Assembly (NCBI GenBank): GCA_011503125.2
Contig: WWBZ02000051.1
Location: forward strand, 868,001 to 932,000
Direction: 5' to 3'
DNA length: 64,000 nucleotides
Source: Botryosphaeria dothidea
Lineage: Eukaryota; Ascomycota; Dothideomycetes; Botryosphaeriales; Botryosphaeriaceae
The notes below the pieces were generated by a model. That model was given only the letters and a program-made list of their open reading frames with translations, had not been told where the DNA came from and ran no database searches. The translations under genes were made by a program, and so were the position numbers. Numbering within the stretch: the stretch's first letter is position 1; every line of letters begins with the position of its first letter. Below are positions 24,691 through 35,451 of this stretch, one piece after another.

Positions 24691-25809
24691 ATGACTGAAA
24701 CTGCCCTTCAGAAAATCCTCATCGCCGGAGTTTGTCCACCCCTTCTTCAACGCTGGAAAACGCAGTTCCGTCCTCTAACAATACCAGGCCAGCGGCTCCC
24801 TCGGCTCCGCTCTCCTCTCCGCAATCTCCAACAACTCCTCCACCACCATCACGGTTCTAACGCGCGCATCCTCTCACGCGCGCTTTCCCGCTCATTTCGC
24901 GGTCAAGACGGTCTCTGAAGCTTTCACCATCGCAGAGCTTACCGTAGCCTTTGCCGGTCTGTACTATCCTCCCAACTACAATCGCAGAGATCACCACTCA
25001 CACATGAACGCAGGCCAAGATGCTGTCATCAACGCCCTCTCGACCGAGCCAATGACGCACGATGAGCTGCAGATGCGCTTCGTCGACGCGGCCATCGCGA
25101 GCGGCGTCCAGCGGTACATCACCGGCGACTTCGGGATCGACAACACGAACGCCGCCGCGCAGGCACTCGTGCCAGTCTTCAAAGCCAAGGGAGAGGTTAT
25201 CGAGTATCTCAAGCGACGCACGCAAGAGGGCGGCATCAGGCTAACTTGGACGGCGGTCGGGACGGGAAGCTGGCTGGACTGGTGAGCATGACACTCTTCG
25301 TTTCGGGGTGGTGCGTGTGTGTCTCACGACCATGTCACAGGGCCTTCGACAAAGACTTCTTCAAGATCCAGGTCAGGGAGAGAAAGGCTACAATTCTCGA
25401 CTCGGGCACCCACAAGTTCACAGTTACTACCCTGCCCAACGTCGCCCTCGCGACCGCCAAAATCCTCCAGAACCCGGAAGCAACCGCCAACCGGTACCTT
25501 TATTTCCAGGACTTCGCGTGCTCACTGCGGGATATCGTGGCAGAGTTGGAGATGCAGACTGGCGAAAAGTGGGAGCTGGAGATGGCCTCAAGCGAAACGG
25601 AGATTGCCAAGGCGAGAAAGGGAATCGCGCATGGTGATGCGGGTGCAATGTACGATCTTCTATCAATCAGCTTTGTCGGTGACGCAAAGGTACCGCGGGG
25701 CACGTGGTTCGAGGAGGCTGGGCTGGACCTGGCGAACGAACTGATTGGAGGGCTGCCAAACGTTACACTGGAAGACGTCGTCAGAGTGGTGTTGGAAAGG
25801 AACAATTGA
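24691..25809 (+). CDS. NmrA-like / isoflavone-reductase-like NAD(P)-binding protein
   Basis: Four exons (24691-24729, 24788-24956, 25014-25281, 25341-25809) give 314 residues. The first two introns have non-canonical donors (GTTTGT, GTCTGT) and good CTAAC/CCTCCCAAC-type upstream sequence; the third is GTGAGC...CACAG. Joining exon 1 to 2 rebuilds the Rossmann glycine motif ILIAG-ASGSLG (residues about 9-19), so what first looks like a frameshift is an intron. Later blocks are GQDAVINAL, GVQRYITGDFG, WTAVGTGSWLDW and the C-terminal EDVVRVVLERNN. This family binds NAD(P) and includes both redox-sensing regulators and reductases; no substrate can be named. Convergent with the dienelactone-hydrolase gene. 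Confidence 0.85.
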
Positions 25810-26621
25810 CGTGCGTAAGCTTGTCTGATAACGTGTCAGCGAGAATATTGGAAATACCACTCCTTTGCAGATTAAACTTCTTGAAAACATATTTCTTCAA
25901 TCTTTGAAATGGCTCAAGCCATCCCGGTCGACGATGTCCCGGGGTTTCTTGATGTCTTCGCAGCAGCTGAAGCATTGCTTAGAAGATGTCAGCTTTATAT
26001 GTCTGTTGCAGGACTACCGGTGTCCTTGTGTTTGCCAACGATCACATTGAGCAACGAAGCCAGTGTGGTAGTGAACTTTGCTCTTGAGTCCCCTTTGGCA
26101 ACATGCCTCTATGCGAGACACCCAAATACACATTTTCCCAGTGTTCCCGAACGGTACGGTTTCTCGTTGAACAAAAAGACGAAAAAGCACGCAGAGAATA
26201 AATTCCTAGCTCTTTTGGCTATGGGTTCAGCTGGGAATTGCGCGTTATAAGCAAGCACATTCTGGGACGAGCTGTCTGCTTTAATGAATTTCAATAAATA
26301 CAGATTGAACCTACACAAGAGTCATGGAAGAAGAAAAGCAATTATTCGAAAACACTGTTTAGTCATCGCTTTATCTTCATGTATGAGTGAAAATCAAAGT
26401 GCCATTCTAGCTTGATTGTGTATTCATTATGACCATTTTTCAGGCCTACCGTGTCATCGTGATATCAGTTTTGCTCCTTATATCTTGGAAGAAGTACCGT
26501 TCCTTGAAGAATGCATTAGTTTAAGTCTGCGATTGGCCCTCCGAAAAAGGGAAAATGCCGACTAAGAGATACTTTGTGCGTACCGTTGCTTCAGTCTTGT
26601 GAAGAAAGCGAAATATTGCGC
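25810..26621. other. Convergent intergenic space
   Basis: This lies between two 3' ends. A 113-codon plus frame at 25909-26250 has no motif and no homologue I recognise; I leave it uncalled. Confidence 0.5.
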
Positions 26622-27764
26622 TTACAAATTCTCATGGAACCAAGAGAGAACGGTCTTGTAGCCACGGGTGTACTCCTCCTTGACGCGAGGGTCACTCAGG
26701 TTGGAACTTGAGCCATGTTAGCCAGATAATTGCTGTTCCGACAAGCTTGTCGCATCTTACCGAGCAGCCATGAAGCCGTGAATCTGGTCATCAAAGGTCT
26801 CAACGTGACCCTTGACCTTCAAACCCTGCTGCCAGCCCTTGACAGCCTCCTTATCCTCATCCTTCGAAGGCAGCATCAGGAAGGGAATGGCGATCTTGGG
26901 AGCATCGCTGGGGTCAACCATCGCAGGGTGAGCTGCGACAGCGGCCTTGAACTTGGTGCCCTCAGTGGAGGAGAGGTTGGTAACCTGTAGCAGTAGTTAG
27001 TACTACCGATTGTAAAGAAGAGAGCGCATGTTATACCTTTCCACCCCAGCAGAAGCCGAGGATGCCCCAGCTCTGAATACCGCTGACCTTACTGTTGATG
27101 TCGTCGACAACCTTGGGAATACGCGCGACGGTCTTAGCCGGCGCTGCAGGACCAGCAAAGAACTCGCCAAGCTTCTTTCCCTTCTCCTCGTTGTCCGGCG
27201 GGTACCAAGAGATGTCGGCCGGCTTGCCCTCGAAAAAGTCGGGGATGAAGACCTGGTAACTGCGCTCCTTGTCCGAGGTGGCCAGGATATCAGCACCCTG
27301 GAGGGTCTGGGGGAAGAAACCGAAAATGTCGTAGATGATCAGGATGGCATGCTTGGCGTCTGCGGGGCCAGTGCGGTCTGGATGGCGGGTGTGAGCTAAA
27401 GCGATTTATTCCGGGGTGTATGTCTTGAGGACATGGTACCCGACGCTGCAGGCGATAGATGCGGGCGGCATTGACTTACAGGTCTTGAGGCCATCAACGG
27501 TGATGTACTCGCCCTTAGCCTGGTAGCCCTCGCTGACGACGGGCGGGATGGTGCAGCCTGGGGAGAATGGTGAGCTCTGGTGCGTGGTGGAAATCGGTAG
27601 AAGGTGGGGTGAAACTCACAAGCCAGGGAGTGCTGAGACGCCATTGTGCACGAGTTTCTGGGTTGTGTGGGAAAGGGCTTTCTGAATTGAGGTGAAACAC
27701 AGGTTCTTGGAGAGAACTGAGATGTTCGAAGAATGCGAGCGGTGTTGTTCAGGATAGAGCGCAT
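26622..27764 (-). CDS. Dienelactone hydrolase family protein, possible mitochondrial leader
   Basis: Five exons: 27764 (or 27644)-27620, 27557-27480, 27377-27037, 26984-26761 and 26706-26622. From the inner ATG at 27644 the protein is 250 residues; from the in-frame upstream ATG at 27764 it is 290. The alpha/beta-hydrolase fold shows the cysteine nucleophile elbow GFCWGGK (Cys 144 in the short form), an acidic candidate near SKDED (about 190) and the catalytic His in QIHGFM (217). The family hydrolyses dienelactones and related esters; the physiological substrate in fungi is uncertain. The 40-residue extension is rich in Arg, Ser and Thr and lacks Asp and Glu, like a mitochondrial presequence, so both starts may be used. 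Introns are 62, 102, 52 and 54 nt. Confidence 0.88.
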
Positions 27765-28515
27765 GGTGGATGGAAGTATTGCGGAGGGAGCTCTCGGCCC
27801 TTCGTCAGCGTGCAGCCCCGCAATCGAGCCCGTCCGTGATGTCATGCAGCTCCCGTCTCGGCAATCGCCCGCGACTCCTCGATTATTCAACAAAGCATTT
27901 GAAATGCTCTATCTCTAGACCTCTTGCCGGACTATCGATGCCGCCTCTCGCGCCAATCCCACAGAAGTCAATTGCAAGGCCAACTTACGCCTTGTCAAGC
28001 AATGATCCGCCCCGCCATCGTGGATCGCCGCATCAATACCCCACAGTGGCCAAGGCACCTACCGTCATGGTCTTTCATTGCTCACATGTCGCTTGCATCG
28101 CGTTACGGCACAGGCCCAGTTGGCCTGTTGTTCCCTGTTGAAGCATTGGTGCTTTACTGGCTCTGTTTCCGGAATTTTATTGCAACCGCAACAAACATAC
28201 GCCGAGGTTGTAGTGCTCATCTGGATGGAAGTAACTATGAAGCCATTCGCACACCTCCGTGCATTAAAACCTGCATGGTAGGAGTAATTTGCAATATTCT
28301 TCACAACGCCCTTTTGGTGGGTGATCCAACATCCACGCATTGCGAGCGTAGCTTAGTTTATTCGTAACAATAAGCAGTATGGCAATGTGACATCTTTGCG
28401 CCTCAGAAACAAATCTTAACGTGGTCAGGTAACTGTGTTTCCTCAACCCCCGCGTCATCGACCATGCTTCATGCTGGACTTTGGCTCGAGGTATATCACA
28501 CCAAGAAACTCTCCG
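27765..28515. other. Intergenic, promoter of the dienelactone-hydrolase gene
   Basis: No supportable gene. It also contains the 3' flank of the minus-strand cupin gene's neighbour region. Open frames overlap on both strands. Confidence 0.5.
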
Positions 28516-29205
28516 CTACTCGTGTTTCTGGTGACGCTTTCCCCCACCCTGCCATTCGCGGAAAATGTCCTCCGGGGTGTATCGAATATTGACCGGCTCG
28601 ATTGTCCAGATATATGCCAGAATAAAGGCGACCTGCAGAACGGAATGCGTGGCGATCCGCTCAGCCCAGTGATGTCGCTCAGGTAGTCCCAAGAAAACCG
28701 GGAAGTTATCCAACGATCGGAATATGACGAAAAGATTCAAAGTTAACCACAGTTCAATCAAAGTCTGTCGCGGCCGAACTGTGAATCCCGTAGCATTCCG
28801 CGTCTTGAGCCTTGATTGAGCGTCTAGGATCACTCCATTCAAGTTCCAAAAGAATATTGCTTTCTCGCCATCTGTAGGCTCTGTTCTCTCGATGACGATC
28901 ACATCTTCTCCGTTGAGTTCTGCCCGACTCCATTCGTGGCGCATATGTTTATCGACTCTGATTTCCTTCACATGTTCTATGCCTGAACCTCTGTCGTGGG
29001 TTGCTACAGAAATGATTCGAACTGTATCCCCGAGCCTCACGCGCACACGTCCTTTGACTATGCGCAGGTATTCGACATGGCTCTCGTGCCAGTGAAGTCC
29101 GCTCGACCACGTCGATCCCGAGGGGAGAGTAATGGTAACATGATCTGGAGAAGAGAGATCATACGTTACGGCGCTGGGCAAAGGTCGCCTGATGATGGGA
29201 TCCAT
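28516..29205 (-). CDS. Cupin-domain protein with C-terminal hydrophobic segments
   Basis: A single exon of 229 residues from the ATG at 29205. The N-terminal half is a cupin-like barrel: HWHESHVE (residues 38-45) fits the HxHx(n)E metal-binding motif, followed by GRVRVRLGD. A second-motif histidine lies in the HEWSRAE region (about 90). Two hydrophobic stretches (LWLTLNLFVIF near 150; SVLQVAFILAYIWTI near 190) suggest membrane association. The C-terminus is TPEDIFREWQGGGKRHQKHE. No enzymatic role can be assigned. It is divergent from the DUF262 gene across 642 bp. Confidence 0.7.
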   Translation of the reverse strand: MDPIIRRPLPSAVTYDLSSPDHVTITLPSGSTWSSGLHWHESHVEYLRIVKGRVRVRLGDTVRIISVATHDRGSGIEHVKEIRVDKHMRHEWSRAELNGEDVIVIERTEPTDGEKAIFFWNLNGVILDAQSRLKTRNATGFTVRPRQTLIELWLTLNLFVIFRSLDNFPVFLGLPERHHWAERIATHSVLQVAFILAYIWTIEPVNIRYTPEDIFREWQGGGKRHQKHE

Positions 29206-29847
29206 GGATGTGGCGGATCAAAGTGGATGCTGTTGGGACGAAGGTTATGGTTCACTCCAAAGCTTATGGCTTTGTTTCTCGGCTGAAAAGGCTGATGTAT
29301 AGTGCGACTGTTGTTAAACATGTACTTCGTTTGTATTGCAGAACTCAATTTGTAATCGTTTATTTTCGTGTGGACATGTAAGCACTTCAATGCAAGAAGC
29401 GGAATCCTCCCGCGCTGGTACTAACTTTCCTGTCGCACGATGTCGTACGTAAGGTATGCGCGAACCACGAACGTACACGTGGCCTGCTTAGCCCTGAGAG
29501 AGAAAACAAATTTTTGATGATAAATTATGTGAATATCGCTTTGCAGTGATATCCGTGTAACTCGATATCTGAGGGAGGCTGTATATAAAGCAGAATGCTA
29601 CATACTAAACCATCTTTGGACTAGTTCATTCGTTTAATTTAGACGTGTATTCAAAGGGTTCTTTCCCCACTCGACGTCGCGTCACTGACCGTGCTTACTT
29701 TTTGCGCTTGGCGGTGCAACCTGCTCAAGACACACTCAACAATCAGATAGCTTGAAGAATATCTGGCCAATGCTGCCGGAAAAAAAGCTCGTAATTTGAC
29801 ATTGCTAATCCCTGATCATCGGCTATTTACTCGGTCTCTTCAGCGCT
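29206..29847. promoter_or_regulatory. Bidirectional promoter interval, cupin gene / DUF262 gene
   Basis: 642 bp between divergent starts. A TATATAAA box is at 29582-29589 on the plus strand, about 258 bp upstream of the DUF262 ATG. Confidence 0.45.
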
Positions 29848-32367
29848 ATGGCGCAACCTCCGGTCGCATCAGCTAACTCCAAGCTGCGCTTGACCAACCC
29901 GACGTCCAACGATGAAGTCCAAGCGGGTAAAAGCACTGCAGATGATGCAGATGGATCGCATCCTAGATTTGGACGTGAAGCCGGCTCAAACAGCAACGAT
30001 TCCGATGTAGATCCGTCACATGTTCCGGTCAAGTACGAGGCTTCCTCAGATGAAGAAGCACAGATCGAAAGTGAGGATGAGGATCTGCGTGTGTTTGAAT
30101 CCAAGCCCAGCCTCCCAGCCGCCCGCGTTGAACACCGCACACTTCAGGAACTCATGGGTAAACAGCCTGACCTTGCTCCGGCAGATTCATACTGACCACG
30201 CGTAGATCTACTGGAGAAGGAAGACGTCGATCTCAACCCTCAGTATCAACGTGGTGTTGTCTGGGATCAATCGCGTATGGTCGGCTTGATTGATTCTATC
30301 ATCGGTAAGCTGAGAGTCCTGATGTGGCGCGGAGTGAAGTACTGAGTCCACGGGCAGAAAATTACTACATCCCTCCGGTCATCTTCAACAGGCAAATTGC
30401 TCGTGATGCAGACGGTAATGGTCGCATAAAGCGTGTTTGCGTCGACGGCAAGCAACGGCTGTCTTCAGTGCGAGCATTCATGGAAGGCAAGATAGGCTGT
30501 CATGATAAGCGACGCGGCATGTGGTGAGTGCTAAACTTCGATCATCCAAGTGTCTGTATTCCTTAACGTGTGTCCAAAACGTAGGTACTTTACCGCAGCT
30601 TCCGCAAATGGAACTAGAGCACATCGTGCCCTTCCAGAACACGTCAAGCAACAGTTTCGGAATCGGAAGCTCATTTGCTACGAACACCCCAATCTAAAGA
30701 ACATACAAGAAGAAGATCTGTTCTCGCGGGTTCAGAAATGAGTTCAATTGACAGTGGCTGAGAAGACGCGCGCGACTACCGGTCCCTGGCAAGAATTCGC
30801 CAAGCTCTATGAGCGTGACTTCCCTAGTGTTGTGGCATTGTCTACAACAAAACGGTCTCTCGGCTTTCAGAACGTCCTTGTTTCGTTTGGACAAATACTT
30901 GAAGTATATTCATGTATTGCTGACAAGGTACAGCCAATGCTCAAGACACAAGCAATGGTCATCAAAAGTTTTGTTGAAGGATACAGCAAGTTACAATCCA
31001 CACAACCGGGACATCCTCCGCCAGACTTATGTCAAGTTCAACGAACTGGTGGAGACGGACCCACAGACTTTCAGAGATAACGGATATACCCATGCCAAAC
31101 TGTTCTCTCCATTTGAGTTTGTCGCCACTGTCGTATTGATATCGCTGCTGAAAAACTGGCAAGACACAGAAGGGCTCTTGTCAAGCATCAGAGGCATGCG
31201 CTTAGCATTGAGACGGTATCTAAAAGACCTACGAATGAACAAAGATCCTTGGACTGTCGCCTGGAACTATATTGAACCCATGATCAATCAACCACGCTCC
31301 CAGGTCCCAGGATCCGACGGATACATTATGGAGTCAGTCGATTCTGAGAGAGCCCATTCAGTCCTTGCAGCGCGATTAGCTCGCGTCGACCACCCAGTGC
31401 TGTGCACGGTCGGTTCTCAAAACGCTCCTTTACCGCAGCCTTTCCGAGAAGTTCAGCAGCTCCTCCACTCATCTCACGTGGAAGTCCTATCCTCTCTGCG
31501 CAACTGGGCAATATTCATGGTCTACCAAGTGTACCTTCAAAGCAGACTCTAGATCCCGCAAAGAACCAGCAGTGTGGCTCATCAAGTCAGACACGTCAAA
31601 TTCAGTTGAGTCGGCACCTGAAACGAGTTGCCAAGATTCGAAGCACAGTAGATGCAGAGCCTCGAGGTCCGGCCATAAAAGCTCCTCCTCTGGAACTCAG
31701 TCTATCGGAATCAAACGGCTCAAATGGGCTACCGCATCAGCAAACTGATAAGAATCTGATAGCAAAGGCCTCCACCGTTTCACAACCTCGAGCACTCAAC
31801 AGAGTCGGTGGGAATCAGGTTGATGATACGACACCGAAGGATACCAGCAACAGACGCCATCAAGAATTACTCCATCTGGAACTTGGCCAAAACGCTGGAT
31901 CTTCCAAGGCCCAGCTTCAGCAAGAAGCTGAGGCGGCAAATTCTTCGAAAGATGTTGCCAGCAAGACACCTGTAACTGGAATCCGGAAGAAGCCGCTTGC
32001 ACGCTTCACGAAATCAGGAACGAATACGCAAGGCAAGGGTCAACCAGTTCCGAAGGATTCTCCAAGGTTCGGTAACTGGCAACCGATTCTGAAGCCTCCG
32101 AGCGATGAGCCACCTGCAACTACCACGCCAAATGCGTCAACAGAAGCGATGAATCTCAATGGCCCCCTCTCCTTGGACCAGGGAGCAGCGACAGAACAGC
32201 AGGAACCCATTGGACAGACATCACGGGCAAAGAAGCGTGTTTCTGAAATGGTCATCGAGATATCAGACGAAGAAGGTGGTGAAGCAGCAGAAGAGTTGCT
32301 GGCGAGGTTCCAACCGCACACATCGAAGAGAGTGAAGGTGAAGAATGAAAACGTAGAAGAAACGTGA
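29848..32367 (+). pseudogene. DUF262-domain (GmrSD/ParB-fold-like) protein gene, interrupted by in-frame TGA
   Basis: Exons 29848-30157, 30206-30304, 30358-30523 and 30585-30903 join in frame through 48-, 53- and 61-nt introns and encode an acidic N-terminus, then the DUF262 domain: LNPQYQRGVVWD, NYYIPPVIF, VCVDGKQRLSSVRAF, RKLICYEH and TRATTGPWQE. Codon 244 is TGA (30739-30741), exactly between LFSRVQK and VQLTVAEK, where a sense codon is expected; the frame stays open on both sides. A 49-nt intron (30904-30952) then leads to KVLLKDTASYNPHNRDILRQ and FSPFEFVATVVLISLL. Near 31.40-31.45 kb the frame changes again: either a 47-nt intron (31402-31448) or an indel. The low-complexity tail ends RVKVKNENVEET. 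In bacteria this domain occurs in GmrSD modification-dependent nucleases; the fungal role is unknown. It is either a recent pseudogene, a readthrough gene or a sequencing error. Confidence 0.7.
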
Positions 32368-32930
32368 TTGAAATGACTTAGTTGGTAACCAGTAGTCATT
32401 ATAACACTGACTTGAGCGTCATGGTATCACTTTTGGAGGTTTGAGATGACCGGTCTCCCTACGCCGAATTTTGCCTCAATCCTCACTGCTTACAGTTCGG
32501 AGACGGGGACACATCGAGCTTTCGTTCGTCGGCTCCTCAAATATGGTAACAGATCGGTCTTCCAGAAATAGAAATTAGAGGCGAAAGCTCTCTATTTGTC
32601 ACGGGATTTCATTAGCGCTTTTGCGCCCGGTATGGTGAATAGTTTGCACTGCACTCAGATGTTGATAGCTGTTAGGCAGAAGAAAATTCATTGAGGGATG
32701 GTAACATAGCCGGAACATCATGATGATTTCAACCCGCATAAGCTGTGAATGAAATAAGCACGACGGGCAAGTGAGCTTAGCGCGGTGTTGAGGGGAAAAT
32801 AGTTGCCGGGTAAGAATCAGGTGTTCACGCATTCGCAGCGGACCCTGTAGATCGCGCGGCGCGTCTGCCGACACCGCTGTCCCTTCGATCGTGCCCTCCC
32901 TCCCGCGTTGGTCGCACCACCAATCCGCCA
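32368..32930. other. Intergenic, promoter of the aldehyde dehydrogenase gene
   Basis: 563 bp with no supportable gene. It is pyrimidine-rich immediately before the ATG at 32931. Confidence 0.5.
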
Positions 32931-34978
32931 ATGGACGCCACAGCCCTCTCCGAAGGCCCCAATGGCCTCCAGGCGTACATTGTTCTCGCCGCTACAGCTT
33001 TGACATCTCTCTTCTTCCTCGCCTGGTACTCGTATGACCCCGAAGCCGCCGTCGATTACTCGGTCGAACCACCCAAGCAATGCTTGCCTGGCTGGAAGGG
33101 GAGAGAGCTCGACGCGCCCTCTCTCAAGGTTTGCTGCCCCTGGTTTAGAATAGTGAGAGCTCATCGCTGATTCACACGTCTGTGCTAGGCTTCCGGCTCA
33201 AATCGAATCCAGTGCTACGCTCCCGCGACCGGCCAGCTCCTCGACGAGATCACGCCAGCCACGGAGAAGGACATTGACGACGCTGTTGCACACGCGAAGG
33301 ACGCCCAGAAGCAATGGAGGACCACCACTTTCTCCGAGCGGCGACAGGTTCTGAAGACCATACTCAAGTGCGTATACCATTCACAACGGTTGTAAATGCT
33401 CTGGGATTAGGCACTGAGATCACGCCAGGTTCGTGCTGGAGAACCAGCAAACAATCTCGACGGCGGCATGCCTTGACAGCGGCAAGACTCGGGTTGACTC
33501 AGGCTTTGGCGAGATACTGGTGACGGCTGAGAAGCTCAAGTGGACCATTGACCACGGAGAAAAAGCGTTGAAGCCTGAGAGTCGGCCAACCAATTTCTTG
33601 ATGATGTACAAGACGAACGAGGTTCGGTGGGAGCCTCTAGGCGTGGTCGCCGCATGTGTTAGCTGGAAGTGAGTGTACATGGACCTAGGAGTACAGTAAG
33701 CATACTAACGAATCATCTACAGCTACCCGGTATGAATCTCCTTGAGGTATCTGCCCGCCCGTGTGTCTAATTTTGATATAGTTCCACAACCTCATCGGAC
33801 CTATAATTTCAGCACTCTTTTCTGGCAACGCCGTTATCGTCAAAGTCTCCGAGCAAACTGCCTGGTCTTCTCAATACTTCACGCGAATTGTCCACGGCGC
33901 CCTCTCCGCCTGCGGCTATGGCGCCTACGCCTCTTCCCTGGTCCAGTCCATTGTAAGCTGGCCCGATGTCGCCGGCCACTTCACATCTCACCCAGGCATC
34001 TCACACCTCACATTCATCGGGTCGCGTCCCGTCGCCCACAAGGTTTGCGAGTCCGCCGCCAAAGCCCTGATCCCCGTCTGTGTCGAGCTGGGCGGTAAAG
34101 ACGCCGCCATCATCCTGGACGACGTGCGAAACCTAGAGAAGGTCGGCCACATCCTCCTGCGCGGCGTCTTCCAAGCCGCCGGCCAGAACTGCATCGGCAT
34201 CGAGCGCGTCGTTGCCCTTCCCAAAGCCTACGAGAAGCTCCTCGCCTTCCTGACCCCGCGCGTCCGCGCCCTCCGCTCCGGCTCCGCCCTCTCCCTCGAA
34301 TCGCCTGATGCGAAGAAGGACGCCACCGACGCCGTCGATGTCGGCGCCAGCATCTCGGCCGCCAGCTTCGACAACCTCGAGGCCCTCATCGCCGAGGCCG
34401 TGGCCCAGGGCGCGACACTGGTCGTGGGCGGCACCCGTTACGCGCACCCCGACCACCCGAGGGGCCACTACTTCTCGCCGACACTGCTGGCGGGCGTGAC
34501 GCCGTCGATGTGCATCGCCCAGACCGAGTGCTTCGCGCCCGTCTTCCTGCTCATGCGCGCGGCCTCCGTCCAGGACGCCGTCGCCATCGCCAACGGCACC
34601 GAGTACGGCCTGGGCGCGTCCGTCTTCGGCGGGTGCCGCGCGGACTTGGAGTACGTCGTCGACAGCGTCGAGAGCGGCATGGTGTCGGTGAATGATTTCG
34701 CGGTTTACTATGCGGTGCAGCTGCCGTTTGGCGGCGTCAAGGGGTCGGGTTATGGCAGGTTTGCGGGCGAGGAGGGGTTGAGGGGACTGTGCAACACCAA
34801 GGCCGTGTGTAGGGACAGGTTCCCGGGGATCGTGGAGACGGGGATTCCGCCGGAGTTGCAGGTGCCGATCGGGAATGCGGCGAGGGCGTGGGAGATGGCG
34901 AAGGGGGTTGTGGAGTTGGGGTATGGTGAGAGTCTGGGGCGGAGGGTAAAGGGGTTGAGGACGGTGGTGGGGATTTAG
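32931..34978 (+). CDS. MSC7: Membrane-anchored aldehyde dehydrogenase, MSC7-like
   Basis: Five exons (32931-33128, 33189-33367, 33429-33668, 33723-33729, 33782-34978) give 606 residues. Exon 4 is only 7 nt (C TAC CCG) and is needed to rebuild WNYPFHNLIGP, a strongly conserved ALDH block. Residues 15-33 form a hydrophobic segment, so the enzyme is probably anchored in the ER or another membrane. Catalytic residues: general-base Glu in ELGGKD (about 310) and nucleophile Cys in AAGQNCIG (about 345). NAD-site residues are in ISALFSGNAVIVK. The late block LPFGGVKGSGYGRF is normal. The family is the MSC7-type aldehyde dehydrogenase of ascomycetes, named for a meiotic sister-chromatid recombination screen in yeast; the substrate is unknown. 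Its 3' end faces that of the SDR gene. Confidence 0.9.
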
Positions 34979-35451
34979 ACGAGTTCTCATCTGGTGAGGA
35001 ACTCAGTGAAGTAAGCTGTCGAGGTGGATGGAAATGGACAGTTGCATTTTCTGGTCATGTTGGAGCGCAAAGAGCGGAGATGGGCGAGAGGTGGTAATGC
35101 ATACAGTCGGAGAGTTGAGCCTTGACAATATATATATATATATATATATTGTGTAGGAAAAGTGAACAGGTATAGTTACCCCTTGTTCAATTGTATCATA
35201 ATTCATTGTAGGGTCTCGAGAAAAAAATAATAACCCCTAAACCAAACCGAGCGATTTCATTGTTCAAGGAAATATCATGAGCCAATCTATCATTTGCAGA
35301 AGCAACGCTCCCTGTACGCGGTAAGGAGAACTTATTGAATACCACGCAGTTGACATCAAGAGCAAGTGAAAGAACAGAAGCATGACCATTATCATCATTC
35401 TATAAAATGCCGAAAGAATAAAATTTGTTTAGCTGTGTTTTTGGGAACCAT
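34979..35451. other. Convergent intergenic space with (AT)n tract
   Basis: AT-rich 3' flanks of the ALDH and SDR genes. Nothing else seen. Confidence 0.6.
35128..35149. repeat. (AT)n microsatellite
   Basis: Eleven AT units, 150 nt past the ALDH stop codon. Confidence 0.95.

Noticed and set aside
24691..24956. Apparent frameshift at the start of the NmrA-like gene
   Set aside because: A 58-nt intron (24730-24787) with CTAAC and CAG restores the ILIAGASGSLG motif, so the gene is intact.
25909..26250. 113-codon plus frame between the NmrA-like and hydrolase genes
   Set aside because: No homology recognised, in a convergent 3' space; the first 25 codons look plausible, but the rest does not.
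30809..31080. Apparent frameshift in the DUF262 gene near 30.9 kb
   Set aside because: A 49-nt intron (30904-30952) joins the two frames cleanly; only the TGA and the 31.4-kb change remain unexplained.
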